A DNA stretch of 64,000 nucleotides from Cycas panzhihuaensis (GCA_023213395.1 CM041465.1:27907741-27971740), one strand, 5' to 3'; positions 47,401 to 59,339 are shown, counted from the stretch's first letter. Notes: generated from the letters alone by a model not told the origin. Program-made: numbers and translations.

Positions 47401-47499
47401 GAGAGGGACTAATTTCTTAATAGGTTTTGGATTTCAATTAACAATTTTGAGTTGTCCCTCATGGATGAACGTGAGTTCACTGAAGAGGGATTAATAAAC

Positions 47500-48000
47500 T
47501 ATTGTCATTTAGGTAATCCAAGGTCTACCCAAAATAATATTATATTCTAGATCCAAGTCAATGATAGTAAGCTCGATAACCACTATCTTTTCTTCCTATG
47601 TAAGGGGAAGAGTAACTTGACCCATGGGTACCTTTTGATTAATTTATCATACCATTGGTAGATCCACTCATATGGATCAAAGACAAAATTCTCCAAATCC
47701 TCAACAAAATAAAGAGGGATTACATTAATAGATAATCCCTCATCAATAATCACTTGCTTGATATTAACATCATCCTTGAGAATTTTGATGTAGAACAGAG
47801 GTATATCATTCAGTACATGGGCAGAATGAGTAGACAAGGTAGCCAAATCAAATGTAAGTATGGAAATAGGTGAGGAAACTACTGCAGGGACTGCTAACAT
47901 ATCAGACAAAAGTTAACATTGGTTGGGGTAATATTTTACCAAATAAATAATTAATATACTTGCTAGAATGGGTTTTAACTCTTTTACCAAAGAGAAAGAA
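47500..48000 (-). pseudogene. Gypsy aspartic protease of G1
   Basis: QVIIDEGLSINVIP (about 47752-47711) is the active-site region with DEG instead of D-T/S-G. Nearby text matches G2. Confidence 0.75.
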
Positions 48001-48389
48001 CTATCTTTTATGCTAGAGGGAATGGACCTAAAGCTGATGGGACAAGGAGGTACTAGAGGTAAAGATTCAAGATTCCTTACCATAAAATCATTAGATGATT
48101 TAGATGGACCTACACTCTTTGTAGTCTCCACCATGTTTATAGTTCTCTTAGTATCACCACCTTTAGGAGGTGGGTAGGATTGATTGGTGTTTCTCTTTGT
48201 TGGATCATTTAGGGGAGAATTAGTCTTTTTTGATGAATTAGAGCTTAAAGGTTCATCTTCATCATCTTGTATCTGCTTCTCCTTACATTTATCATCTTTA
48301 TTGGTTTTCTCACCATGTTGAGGTAAAGGATCCTTCTAGATCATTTAGTCTTGCAGTGATAGAGAAGAATAGTTTACTTAAGTATTTAT

Positions 48390-48476
48390 ATCATGAGCTA
48401 CATTTTAAATAGATTGGCACTCACTTCTATCATATGCATATGTTTGATGATAGGAGCACCATTTTATCTTTCTAGA
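48390..48476 (-). pseudogene. gag zinc knuckle of G1, cut by Copia B
   Basis: WCSYHQTYAYDRSEC on the minus strand corresponds to WCSIHGDCFHDDSRC of G3, with one His changed to Tyr. The Gypsy match with G2 stops exactly at 48476, where the Copia B LTR starts. Confidence 0.7.
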
Positions 48477-48607
48477 CGTACGGTGTAACTAATTTACCCA
48501 AAGTGCATTTCTATAATCATTTACTCTATTGTTATATATTTAATCTTTGTTTATCTGAGTTGTGTTTAAATGAATATTGTTATCACATCTTGCTAATGAA
48601 CTTTACA
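48477..48607 (+). repeat. short LTR of Copia B (131 bp)
   Basis: Homologous to the Copia A LTR (18721-18851) at the same length; the first two bases are CG instead of TG. It interrupts G1 at ...TTCTAGA. Confidence 0.65.
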
Positions 48608-48619
48608 TGGTATTAGAAC
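48608..48619 (+). other. primer-binding site of Copia B
   Basis: TGGTATTAGAAC, two differences from TGGTATCAGAGC. Confidence 0.7.
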
Positions 48620-49389
48620 TTCTAATATGTATTTTATTTAATATTTTATAAGTTTGATTGTGAAATAGTAGCATATTCATTAATAATGGCTACCTATTCT
48701 CCTTTTCTTCTTTAGTTTTCAACTAGTTTTAGTAGTTTATAATAAATTTGACACTGCTACAGGGTGTTTTCTCTATGTAGTAGATCTTCTTTACTACTTG
48801 ACTAGTTGGTAGTAGTCCTTTAGCATCTTTATTGCTACCTTAAGAAAAATTTACAAGCCTTGCAAGGGAAATGGTTAGGACCCTTGAAGTTACTACTTTG
48901 TATACGTTATTAGTTCTTATCAATTTCTATAGATATTAAAGAAGACAATTAGCTATAAGGTATAGTATGTGGTAGGTTAAAGTGTAAACCTTACCTTAGA
49001 GTTTGGAGACCAAGATAGACCCACACAGGGTGAGTGCTTTGGTGAGCATTTCTCAACTAGATTTGTTGCTATGTATATATTTGACGCAGGTAGACCAATA
49101 AGTCAGGGGTGGTCTTGAGCTTCTAAGCAACTCATGTACTAAGGTATATAGAGCCTAGATCTCACATACTACTATATAGGATCTTTAATTTACCACTTGT
49201 GTATAGGCACTAGTAGATAGAATAACAATTAAGGGCTTCTTGGAGACCCTCAAATTTAGCACTCTAGTTTAGTAATCCCACTAGGTAAGTAGGACCTAAA
49301 AATAAGGACACTCTAAAGTAGCACTTCAAATGATTTTGACTAATAATATTAAAATAAGTGGTACAAATAATATTTTATCTTAGAAGAAA

Positions 49390-50560
49390 CAAGTTATAAA
49401 CATTCTTATCGTGAATAATTATTATGCTTATGTCAGTGGTGACATACCTCTACCCAAACCTACTAAGAATCTAAATGATCCTAGCATTAAAATTCCACTA
49501 GATCGAGTTTCTTTAGCCAAATTTAAAGCTAAGGATAATATTACCTTCTCATTCCTCCATTTGACTATAGAAGAATAAGTAGACCAAAATATTGAGATAG
49601 CCTAAACCTCCCATAAAGCTTGGAGCATCATTTGTACCCTTTATGAGAGAAAGGATGACTCTAGGTCTCTAATCTTAAAGGCATGCCTATTTGGTATATC
49701 CTTTATTGGAACCATCACATCCTACTTAATTAAAATTAAAATAATAAGAAACCAACTTATCATCCTTGGTGGACCTACCTCTGATCATGATATTATATCT
49801 AACATGCTCAACATCCTTACTATAAAATATAACAACTTTGTATCTAGACTCTATTATATATTTGCCAAAATAGACTTCAAAACTTTTGAAGGACTCTTGT
49901 TTATGGAGGAGAACATTCGTAATCACCAAGGAATGGAATCAACCTTTAACTCTACCCCTGCATTTGTAGCTAGAAGTTTAGAAAGGAATAATCCACCTTA
50001 ATAGTTAACTTAGTAGTCAAGTTACTAGAAATTACTTGCTCATCAGTTTGGCTCCTTGAACATCTCACAACAACTAAGTTAGCAGCCAACACATTAGCAA
50101 CCACAGTCTTAAGAGGTTGGCACTTCTTCTTAATAGCATCAACATCTACAACAACCACAATAATCTTAACTACCAAGGAATCAATAGTATAGATAAAATA
50201 TTAGTTGCATGTATTATAGGAAAAATGGGCATCTTGTTGTTGTTTATAAGAGAATAGAAGCTAATTTCTAGATGTTTTATAACTAAGGAGGATGATCATA
50301 TGGGCCAAACTTTCAATAAGGTGGCACTAGATTTTAATAAAGGGACCTTACTTTCAACAAGGAGGCCCTAGGGTTCCATAAGGAGGACTAGATTTTCAAT
50401 AATTAATATAATACTTCTAATAGATTTGGAAGCAAAGGTGGAACTAGAACCAATGCTAACTAAATAGGCAAAGGTTCCAACCAAGAAACTTAAGGAACAA
50501 CTAAAATACACAACAATGAGGTAATGTGGCTAATTCTTAACCCTCTTCTCAAAACTTATT
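49390..50560 (+). pseudogene. Copia gag (B)
   Basis: Gag remains in several frames, matching A from 20870 and carrying the same degenerate zinc knuckle (about 50210-50260) and Gly-rich tail repeats (50310-50400). Stops are frequent. Confidence 0.65.
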
Positions 50561-50579
50561 CTTTGTAGCTTTATCATCC

Positions 50580-51735
50580 CAACATGATAATAATTCTTAG
50601 TTACTAGATTTTGATGCCATATATCATATGATCAACATCGAAGACTTGTTATAGGAGATTTATCTAATTCAAGCTCAAACTATCACATTTGGAGATAACC
50701 TCACTTATGATGTGAACCAAATTAGAAGGGCTCCCATTGTATTGAAGGATTCTAAAAATTGGAATCATATAAATAATATTTTCTTAGTTCTAGATATGAA
50801 GATAAACTTACTCTTTGTCAGCTAAATTGACAAGCAAAACTTGGTTGTCCTTTTCATTCAAGACATCTACACAATCATAGACCATGCTACTGGATAGCTC
50901 ATTACAATAAGGCATGAGGATAGTGGCCTATACAAACCTAATGGGATTCCCCTCCCTACTATTTCACCACAAGAATCTTATTCCATGGCACATAATAATC
51001 ACCTTAATAAGGGGAAAGTAATCATGGTTAAAGACCCATCCCTTGACTAAGATCAAGGTGAATGTTCATACTCTAAAGAAAAAACTACCTCTAATAACAC
51101 TATGGACCAGTTATGGCATCAATCTCTTAGTCACCTAAATATGTAGAGCCTAAATCTTATGTTTAGGCTATACATGTTATATATATATCTGTTCATTAGA
51201 AGAAATAGATGCATTTATGAGGTCTGCATAGTGGACAAGAAACATAAAGAATGATTCCCATCAAAGAAAGAATGGAGAGCCTTAGAACCATTGGGATTAG
51301 TCCACTTAGATATTTTTAAGCCCATGTTAGTTCCTTCTTTCAATGGGAATTTATTTTTCATGACCTTTATAGATGACTATTCTAGGAAAATATGGGTCTA
51401 ATTCCTTAGGAATAAGTTCAAAGATTTTGACAAGTTTAAAGAATTCAAGGATAAGGTAGAAAATTAAAGTGGCATGAACATCAAGGTGCTAATATATGAT
51501 AATAAAGAACAATACATATCTAACCAATTAACCAACTTTAACAAATAATGTAGCATCGAATGTTAATTATCAATCCCCCGTATACCTCAATAAAATGGTA
51601 TAGTAAAAAGGATGAACTAAACACTAGTAAATAAATCAAAAGCCATGTTGAGTGTTGTTAATCTTACTACTAGGTTTTGTGCTAAAGACATATCAACTAC
51701 TGCTTATCTAACTAATAGAAGTTCCATGGTAGCTC
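50580..51735 (+). pseudogene. Copia protease linker, pre-integrase and integrase core (B)
   Basis: NIFLVLDMKINLLFVS is the linker motif near 50790; LWHQSLSHLNM (about 51118) the pre-integrase start; LVHLDIFKP the first catalytic Asp of integrase; FMTFIDDYSRKIWV and FKEFKDKVEN the core; IYDNKEQYISNQ the second Asp region (51495-51530); NGIVKRMN the catalytic Glu region, where Glu is Lys. Several stops. The text ends at SSMVAPR next to the repeated pre-integrase segment. Confidence 0.75.
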
Positions 51736-51736
51736 C

Positions 51737-51812
51737 AAGGACCAACTATGGCATTAATCTCTTAGTCACCTAAATATATAGAGCCTAAGTCTTATGTCTA
51801 GGCTATATATGG
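51737..51812 (+). repeat. duplicate of the B pre-integrase start
   Basis: About 76 bases starting AGGACCAACTATGGCATTAA repeat 51110-51190 with a few differences; the stretch between the copies is the integrase piece. Confidence 0.8.
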
Positions 51813-54468
51813 TGTATGGTGGTTGTGTGTAGGGGGGACCTAAACTTAATATCTCTTGATTCATTTTTGTAATTAAAATTGGGAGACATGAAGTTTAAGA
51901 AGACCTAAGGGACCATCTTTTCCCAACTCCTAAGGAGGAGTATTCACCTAGTAGTGCCGTCTAATGAAGTATAAATGGATATGACGAAAGGCATAGATAT
52001 GAAACGAGATGATAGAGTCCTCTAACCTATACGACTCTAATAAGGAGTTCTAAATTTGAAGTTGTACTAAAAATATCCTTAATACCCTTCCTAAGGATTC
52101 CTCTTATGTAATCCTTTTAACCTTTTAAGTTCTACATAGATGTGGGAAAGGGTAAGCCAATGGAAAGGTGGTTTGTCTTGTTTTGTTTCTTGACTTGGTT
52201 TATGTTCACTTTGTTCATCTTTCTTTTTGTTGTCTTTTCCCTTTCACATGATATTTATAGTCACTTTATGCTCCTTTATATTTTGTTATTCTTTCTAGAT
52301 TTTGATATGATAGCAAAAAGACAAAACCAAGAGAGCAAGAGAAATCTATGCAACCAAAGAGACTACAAGATCAAACTCATATAAAGTTTTTTTTTTCTTT
52401 TTAAAATCAAAATCAAACAAACTAGAAATAATGGATGCAAGTTCTTTTTTCTTTTTTCTTTTTTTTTTTATGTTTTCAAAATGAAAGATGCACATGCAAC
52501 TATGAAATAGCTTTCCTATATGCAATATACACACTTTACTTCAAAAAGAATGATGCTAATAAAATCTAAAACTTACTATATTTTATGCAACCTTTTTCAA
52601 GAGATTAATTAACATACAAAAAGAAAACTAATCAATATGCTTCATCTTTCTTCGCATGCAACCTAATTCTCTTAAAAAAATGATGAATAATGCACAAAAT
52701 AAAGAGATTCTTAAAAGTTACTACTACTATTTTTTGATAATTTTTAGACTTATGAGATGATAAATAAACCACAAATCTGAATAATAACATTCACATAAAA
52801 CTAGCCCCATTAGTTCTATCACAATTAGAGTAGTAAGAGCTCTAAAAGGATCCTTAAACCCTTTACAAGAGTAAAAATCAGAGATATTTTAACCATGCAA
52901 TATTTTCAACTTTTCATATCTAAGATAAAGAAGCTAACTTGAAAATAAAAGTGAATGCAATAATAAAAATATATATATATTTTTTCTATTTTGAAGAACA
53001 CCTTATAATGGCAGTTTTTTTTTCAATTAACCAACTTTTCATAAACTTTCCTTCAAAGAAAATCAAAGAAGGAAGAACAACAATTAAAAGAGGCCAAACT
53101 AGAGCCTAACAATGCTAAAAGAGAGTAGCAAACTAACTAAAATACAAACTGCTATAAGAGAGTGGGAAGGAATAGCTAAATGTATTGTGGAGAGATGACC
53201 ATACTCCACCCTAATCTGCCCTTAAGGAACCCCATAAAGGGCTAATCTTTTAGTGTGTAATTTGGTATCCAAAACTAATACAAAATCACAACAGTAATCA
53301 ACCAAAGAAAAGAAAAGTTTTTGAGCCAAAATCACCTTTAAAAAACTATGAAATAAGTCAGAAATATAGTAGAAAAGATCTTACCAAATGAGAAAAAGTT
53401 TGAAGCATAAAATCTGATGAAGATATAAGAGAATGGAAGCTTAGACCATCAATAGTCAAATAACAATAAAACTCCTTCAAGATTTCACCCAACAGTCTTC
53501 AAACTTACAGTAGCAGTCCTCAAGAAATCTCAAAAACAACTTCAAAAATTCTCATAAAACCAAAGCGAAATCACTTCTAACTCATCAATTTATAATCAAC
53601 TAAGACATGATAACATTTCTGGGCATCAAGGGAATCAAATTCCATTGAATCTGTGTAGCAGCATATAAAATTTTAGTGCACAGCCTGAGTTTTTCTTGCA
53701 TGACAGTGAAAAACACGACCAATCACTCTTTTCACCTACCAAAAATGTGACTTTATTCTAAAAACATGACAGGTCATATTTTTGGTAGCGCAAAAAATGC
53801 GATAATAGTGGAGTAAAAATTTGATCAAAAAATAATAAAAGTTGGTATCAAATGAAAGTCTAATCATGGAAATTACATCATTAACGAGTAGATAAGCCCA
53901 TAATTAGGTGAAACACATTAAATACAAGCCCAAAAAGTAAACCAAAAATAAAATTTAGGTGAAATCTTAGAAATATGGCAAAAATAACAAGTTTTGAATC
54001 AAAATATGAGGTTAAATTGATTATGAAAGAAAATCTTGGTGCCATAGTTTACATCATCGGTAGGTAGCAACAAAAATACAAGTTACAGCATCATCATTAA
54101 CGATACTTCATTAATTAAATTTCATAAATCACTTCAACAAAACATGGCCTAATTAATCATCAAATAAAATTCATTAATCACCTCCAATAAAACCATATAT
54201 AACATGTTAGAATTTACTAATATAAGTTGAATATGAACCTAAGGGCCAAATTTTGGTGAAACATTTGTGCCCTTAACACTTGAGGCTCCTATTCTAGAGA
54301 GAGTGATAGGATAGTGAAAGGTGGCAATGATGGAAGTGTTTGTCATTCTAGTCAAGGTGATAAGAATCAAATTAAGTACATCAATTATAGGGTAATAAAA
54401 CCCCATGACCTAGTGTGAAATGGAATCCATATGACAACTAGATTCAATAAAGTTCCTAAAAGTAAATC
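51813..54468. other. gene-free AT-rich region
   Basis: No domain recognised on either strand. ORF 52142-52384 encodes a hydrophobic, Phe/Leu-rich 80-residue chain without partner and is not called. T-rich runs at 52385-52470 and 53010. The region after 53680 has repeated short 'TGACTTT/ACATGAC' text resembling 22680-22800, perhaps the same repeat family, but too weak to name. Confidence 0.45.
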
Positions 54469-54792
54469 TACCCAAAAGGGATAGGTAATTTTGACCAAAA
54501 TAAATACTATTCACATCTCGTACCCAAAAGGACTTGATATCTAATATCTAAAGATAATCTACCTAAGGATTAGGTTTCTATTAATAGAAGGCCACTGCTT
54601 ACATGTCTTACCCAAAAGGATTAGGCACCTAATCATTATGAATCTACCCAAAAGGACTGGGCATCTGTCATCTCTAGAAACCTACCCAAAAGTACTGGGT
54701 ATCAACCAACATCAAAGACTTACCCAAAAGGACTGGGTACTCATCAGCAAAATGTCACTACATTCACCTTCTTTCCCAAAAGGATTAGGCAT
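54469..54792. repeat. array of eight hairpin-forming repeats
   Basis: TACCCAAAAGGACTGGGTA and variants start near 54469, 54521, 54557, 54609, 54645, 54683, 54720 and 54774, i.e. spacings of about 36-38 or 52-54 bases. Most can pair TACCC with GGGTA; the third is ACCTAAGGATTAGGT, where the stem has changed on both sides (ACCTA/TAGGT) and still pairs. Confidence 0.85.
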
Positions 54793-54952
54793 CTAACATC
54801 ACCAATCATTTACCTAATACCCACAAACTGGATGAGACTTTATCACCAAATAACCACAAACTAGATGGGCCTCTACTATGCACTTGGTCATAATTTATCT
54901 ATCTTTATCCATAAATCAGAGGAAAATATTTTTATTGTAGCAAAAAGGATAG

Positions 54953-55172
54953 ACTATCATAGTTTACTGGCTCATTAACAGGTGAATTTTTGAAGCAAAC
55001 TCATCATAGTTTAGCCTCATTAATGGAGTGAGGGATTTCATGGGTTGATTATTATCTTTTAACCTTATTAACAATTGAATTCAGAGGGATCTCTATCATA
55101 GTTTAGCCTCGTTAGTAGGTATAAAGGCCTTGGAGTATAGTCCCTATCATAGTTTAGACTCATTAATAAGAA
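54953..55172. repeat. array of five ~50-bp degenerate repeats
   Basis: The core ATCATAGTTTAGCCTCATTA recurs near 54953, 55002, 55051, 55093 and 55144 with changes. It directly follows the hairpin array and precedes the G2 3' region. Confidence 0.8.
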
Positions 55173-55935
55173 AAAAGGCTCATGGTATAGTATTTTAGAG
55201 ATAGATATCAAAATTAGTATGTGGGATGGGATCTAGTGATAAATCATACCTCCAAAGGGAAGAAAGAGCTCCACTAATTAATACACTAATTAATGTGACT
55301 GTCCAAAAAAATATGTAGTAAACTTTTTATCATTTTTTTACTTTTTCTTGTTCTTTTATGGTTATGTGTGTGTGTGTATGTGTATACATATAGATTGTAA
55401 TATTATATACATGGTAGTTTATACTTGTTCTAGAGTAGAGATGGTTTAGGAAAGACAAGGTCATGAGAATGAATAAAGACTAGAAGATAAATAAAAGATC
55501 AAAATAGGGTAAGTAAAAGGTTTACTTATTCTATTTTCATAAACTTAAAACCATTTAGAACCTAAATGGTAATAAGTTTACAAAAGCAGAAGATGGAGTG
55601 ATATGAATCTCCTAAAAGGAAACTCATATTACTCATCATACTGTCGATAAATTATATAAACATAGGATAACCCCACATTTATATAATATATCATAGAAAA
55701 GTGAGGTGTTTACCAAATGAAACTAATCTCACTTAATAAACAACTAGCTATCTGAGTATACCGGATTCCACATTGGCTCCTTCTAGGGCAAGAAGCTTTT
55801 AGGGACTTGCCCCCTACCAAGATCCTCCATGGTCTAAGAATACCAAGTGGGTCTAGCCCTTTCACATACCTCATTCTAGTCTCGTACCTTTCATCATAAT
55901 CTTTAAACTACTCCAACCTATAGTCTTCCCAAACT

Positions 55936-56008
55936 AATAGTTTACACTCATCACAGAGTGGTAGTTTATATGCATTTTGGAGTGGTAGTTTATAGTCATT
56001 CTAGAGTG
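55936..56008 (-). repeat. three 24-bp tandem repeats at 3' side of G2
   Basis: Same units as at 28000-28085 in G1, immediately after the second RNase H; a lone unit lies at 55410-55436. Confidence 0.85.
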
Positions 56009-56405
56009 AAGGTGCACCCAGCTAAAAGAAGTATGTGAATTAAAATGATCATCAAGGATGGAGGGAATGAGAGTATCAACTTCAAAGTTAAATGCACAAG
56101 GTATATGTGAAATGGTCACTGAAGTAAATAGGGACAATAATGATGAGCCTGATGATATAAAAGAAGGATTCATGAGGAGTGAAATTGATACATTCTAACC
56201 AATTGATAAACAACAACCTAAGAATCAACATATATAGTGATAGGTCTAAGGTAAAAGGAAGAAACATTTGACAAGACTCCTTATTGGTTTCCCTAGGTAT
56301 GAAAAAACCTATGGAAAGGGGGGGACTTCTTAATTGGTCATAAACCACTCAAGCAGAAGCAGATGGTCCTAGGTTTCCTCTACTGCCCCCATCGATGAAG
56401 ATACT
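56009..56405 (-). pseudogene. second (plant-type) RNase H domain of G2, 3' of integrase
   Basis: Minus strand: FIDGGSRGNLGPSASA (first catalytic Asp at 56391-56393, the textbook D-G-x-S-x-GN-P-G loop), a stop, VVYDQLRSPPLSIGFFIPRE, then a small deletion in the NNEAEY region, TLDLSLYMLI for the third-Asp strand, and ISHIPCAFNFEVDTLIPSIL for the C-terminal motif. It is the best preserved N-terminal half of this domain in the window. Confidence 0.82.
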
Positions 56406-57469
56406 TAATACCATGGGAACTAGAGGATCAAAACTTAGAGTCTATTTGATCGATAAATGAAGGTATAGGAATCAATCAATAAGGAGATGGTGATAAACAT
56501 AGATCTCTAACTATGATGGAGAAAGAAGAAGGAATGTAAGTAAGATGATTATGATAAAAATAATAAGGTGTCAAGTAGGGTTTGATCATAACTATAGCTA
56601 TGGAGGACCTAAGTAGCTAGATCCGAAAATCCTGAATGATTCATCCAAATGAACCTGAACTATAGATAGATAAGTGGGGACGAAGCCATCATGCGACTTG
56701 CCCTAGATTACAAGAGGATGAAAATAATAAACCTTTCTTTTTTTTCTTTTTATTTCCTTTTTTAACTTCACTTTCTTACTTTTATTCCACCTCTACTTTT
56801 TTACAAGAAAAGGATCATAATCATCCACTTAAGAAGCTCTTATAATTAACTTAGTAAGGATTTCTTCTTTTTAATAGAATCTAACAAAGGAAAGGGGCCA
56901 ATCTCCTTAAGAAATAAACCACAGGAAAAGAGGAGATCAAAATCATAGTGTCTCTAAGCATGAAAGGAAGGTAGCAGAATGAGTATCTACTCTAAAGGGT
57001 TAATAGAGAGAACTGAGGATAATGAAACAATTAACAATTGGTGATATATGACTAGAAAGGAAACCCCTAAGTAACAAACTAGTAAATAAAAGTATTATTT
57101 GAACCAATGATTAGGTACTCAAAGTTGATAAAGATATTTCTCTTTCCAGGATAAAAGTAAAACAAAGCTGGGGGGCTAAGTTCTCTTTTGAGCATGGAAC
57201 CCAAAGGAGAACGAGATCTAGCTATGGTGATGGAAGACTCACAATTAGTGTAGATGCTAAAAGGTACAAAATGCTCATATGATTATGAGTTGGACATGTC
57301 ACAAAGGCACTACAATGCTTAGTGAAAGTAAAGAGAAATTAGAAAGAAGGGAGGAATTTTCCCATAGTTTTAGCTCATTAGGAAAAGGGACAAGTTTCAG
57401 AGTCATAATTTATCCTCATTATAAAGGTAATGATACGCATGCTACTAGGTGTAAAATTTTCTGAAATAT

Positions 57470-58560
57470 TAAGAATTAATGGGCCTCTTGAACTCTAATC
57501 CTTCCAAGGTCAAAATCCAATAGGCTCCATTAGTTAAATCTTTGATTATTAAGTAAGTTCTTGTCTATTTAGAAGAAAATTTATGTTGCCTATTGTGTAA
57601 ATATTCCAACTTTAAAACTTTATCACCAATGTTAAACTTTCTAGGTCTAAGATGCCTATCATGGGTAGCTTCGACTCTATCCTTGGATGCCATATTATTT
57701 TGTAAGGCCTACAAACAAGTTTCATCTAATTACTTAAGCTCCAAAAGGCAAGCTTCCCTTTGAGACTGCTCGTCAATGAACTCTTTCAATGAGACACATA
57801 GGGAAGGAATTTCAACCTATAATGGTAAAACAACTCTAACACCATAAACAAGTAAAAATGGTATTATACCCATAGCATTCCTAATGGAGGTCTTATAAGC
57901 CCACAATGCCAAACATAATTGGGAGTGTTAATCCCTATGAGATGTAGCAATAGTCTTAGTTAGAATCTTGGCTAAGATCTTGTTAAATAGTTCTACCTGC
58001 CCATTTGCCTGAGGATGATATGGGGTAGATACTTTATTAGTGATATGAAACTTATTTCACAACTCACTGATATGGGGATTACAAAATAAGGTTACATTGT
58101 CAATAATAATAACATCCAGTATCCCAACTCTATAAATAATATGTTGAAATATGAATGTAGTGATAATATTTCTAGTAGTAGAAACCAATGGGATATCTTC
58201 ACTCTATTTCATAAAATATTTAGGCACGATTAGAATGAACTTATTCCCATTCAAATATGATGGAAAGATCTGCATAATGAGTTGAAGACCCCATTGGGAG
58301 AAGGTCCAAGGTGAAGTTATTGATTTTATTTCCTACACAGGTTGATGTATTAGAGTTACATGGGATTGACATTTCTAACACTTTTAAATATAGGAGTGGG
58401 CATCCTTAAACAAGATAGGCCAATAATAACCCATACGAAGAATGCACTGGGCCATCAATTAACCACCAAAGTGCTGACTACATATCCCCTCATGGGATTC
58501 TATCAAGGAAACTAAAGATTCATTAGGTGAGAGACATCTTAGTAGAACCCCATCAAAAGA
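57470..58560 (-). pseudogene. Gypsy integrase of G2
   Basis: Parallel to G1 29540-30570 base for base, with its own stops; the Glu-motif region around 58000 translates to text like HPQANGQVE in one frame, so the catalytic Glu is kept here. Confidence 0.75.
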
Positions 58561-58869
58561 ATGCTTATACAATATGTCATCAAGAAAAGGTGTTACCTAG
58601 CAACATGGAAAATTTATCTTCTCTTCTTTGAAATAGAAAGAGAAAGGAAAGATTGATCATGAAGGTATAGTCTAATCTCCCCATCCCATAGATCATCAGA
58701 AGGGATACCTTGGATATGGAAGATATATTCATCTAAGAGGGAATCATCAACTGGTTGGCTAGTAGGATTTCGAAGAGGAGCGCCAACCATGATCTCTAGA
58801 ATGATCATGTCTTTCTTAGATTTTCTATTGATCACCTACAAATCAAATTCTTAAAGTAATAGAGACAAC

Positions 58870-59330
58870 TTACCTAACCAACCTATAAGGTTAGACTTAG
58901 TAAATAAATACCTTATAGGGTCTGATTAGATAATGAGGTGGACCCTATTTCTAAGGAGGTAGTGGTGAAGCTTCTTAGTAGCAAAAACTAAAGTAAGGCA
59001 CTCTCTCTTAGGAAAAGGATAATGAAGCTCAACCACCACAAGGGTATTACTAATAAAATATATAGCCCTTTCTTTGCCAAAATCATCCTCTTATGCTAAC
59101 ATACTTGCTAATGACTCCTTAGTAGCTAAAGTATATAAATTGAACAGTTTATTGAACCTTAGGAGAGCTAAAACTAGAGCAAAATCTAAGGCTTGCTTCA
59201 TCTTATCAAAGAACTCCTAACCTTTAGATGTCCATCATAATTCAACATCTTTCTTCAAATGATTAGTGATAGGCTTAGCATCTAACTCAAAATTAGCAAT
59301 GAAACATCTTAGAAAACCAAGCCTACCTAG
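58870..59330 (-). pseudogene. Gypsy RNase H of G2
   Basis: Corresponds to G1 30890-31310; no long open frame remains. Confidence 0.65.
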
Positions 59331-59339
59331 AAAGATTTA

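Larger units (their letters stand above)
27739..48476 (-). mobile_element. old Gypsy element G1, interrupted by G3
   Basis: A minus-strand Ty3/Gypsy element whose right part (46722-48476: zinc knuckle, protease, linker) and left part (27739-32723: RT, RNase H, integrase, spacer, second RNase H, 3' end) are separated by the 14-kb element G3. It is the same family as G2, which matches it along its whole length and shows the unbroken sequence at the G3 site. Its left end is cut by E's LTR at 27738 and its right end by Copia B's LTR at 48477, so its own LTRs are not identified. Every domain has stops; it is inactive. Confidence 0.85.
48620..51812 (+). mobile_element. Copia B, 5' half plus integrase piece
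   Basis: Sister copy of A: leader (shorter by about 1.2 kb), gag, protease linker, then pre-integrase and integrase core, but no RT, RNase H or 3' LTR. The pre-integrase start occurs twice (51113-51190 and 51737-51812). The G1 gag sequence that should follow the insertion does not reappear, so the right side was lost or rearranged. Confidence 0.75.

Noticed and set aside
52142-52384. 80-codon ORF with membrane-like Phe/Leu stretch
   Set aside because: Looks like a membrane protein but lies in gene-free repeat DNA, lacks a partner, and low-complexity T-rich DNA gives such frames by chance.
54469-55172. Possible CRISPR-like array (regularly spaced repeats)
   Set aside because: Eukaryotic context, degenerate repeats, spacers that are themselves related, no cas genes.
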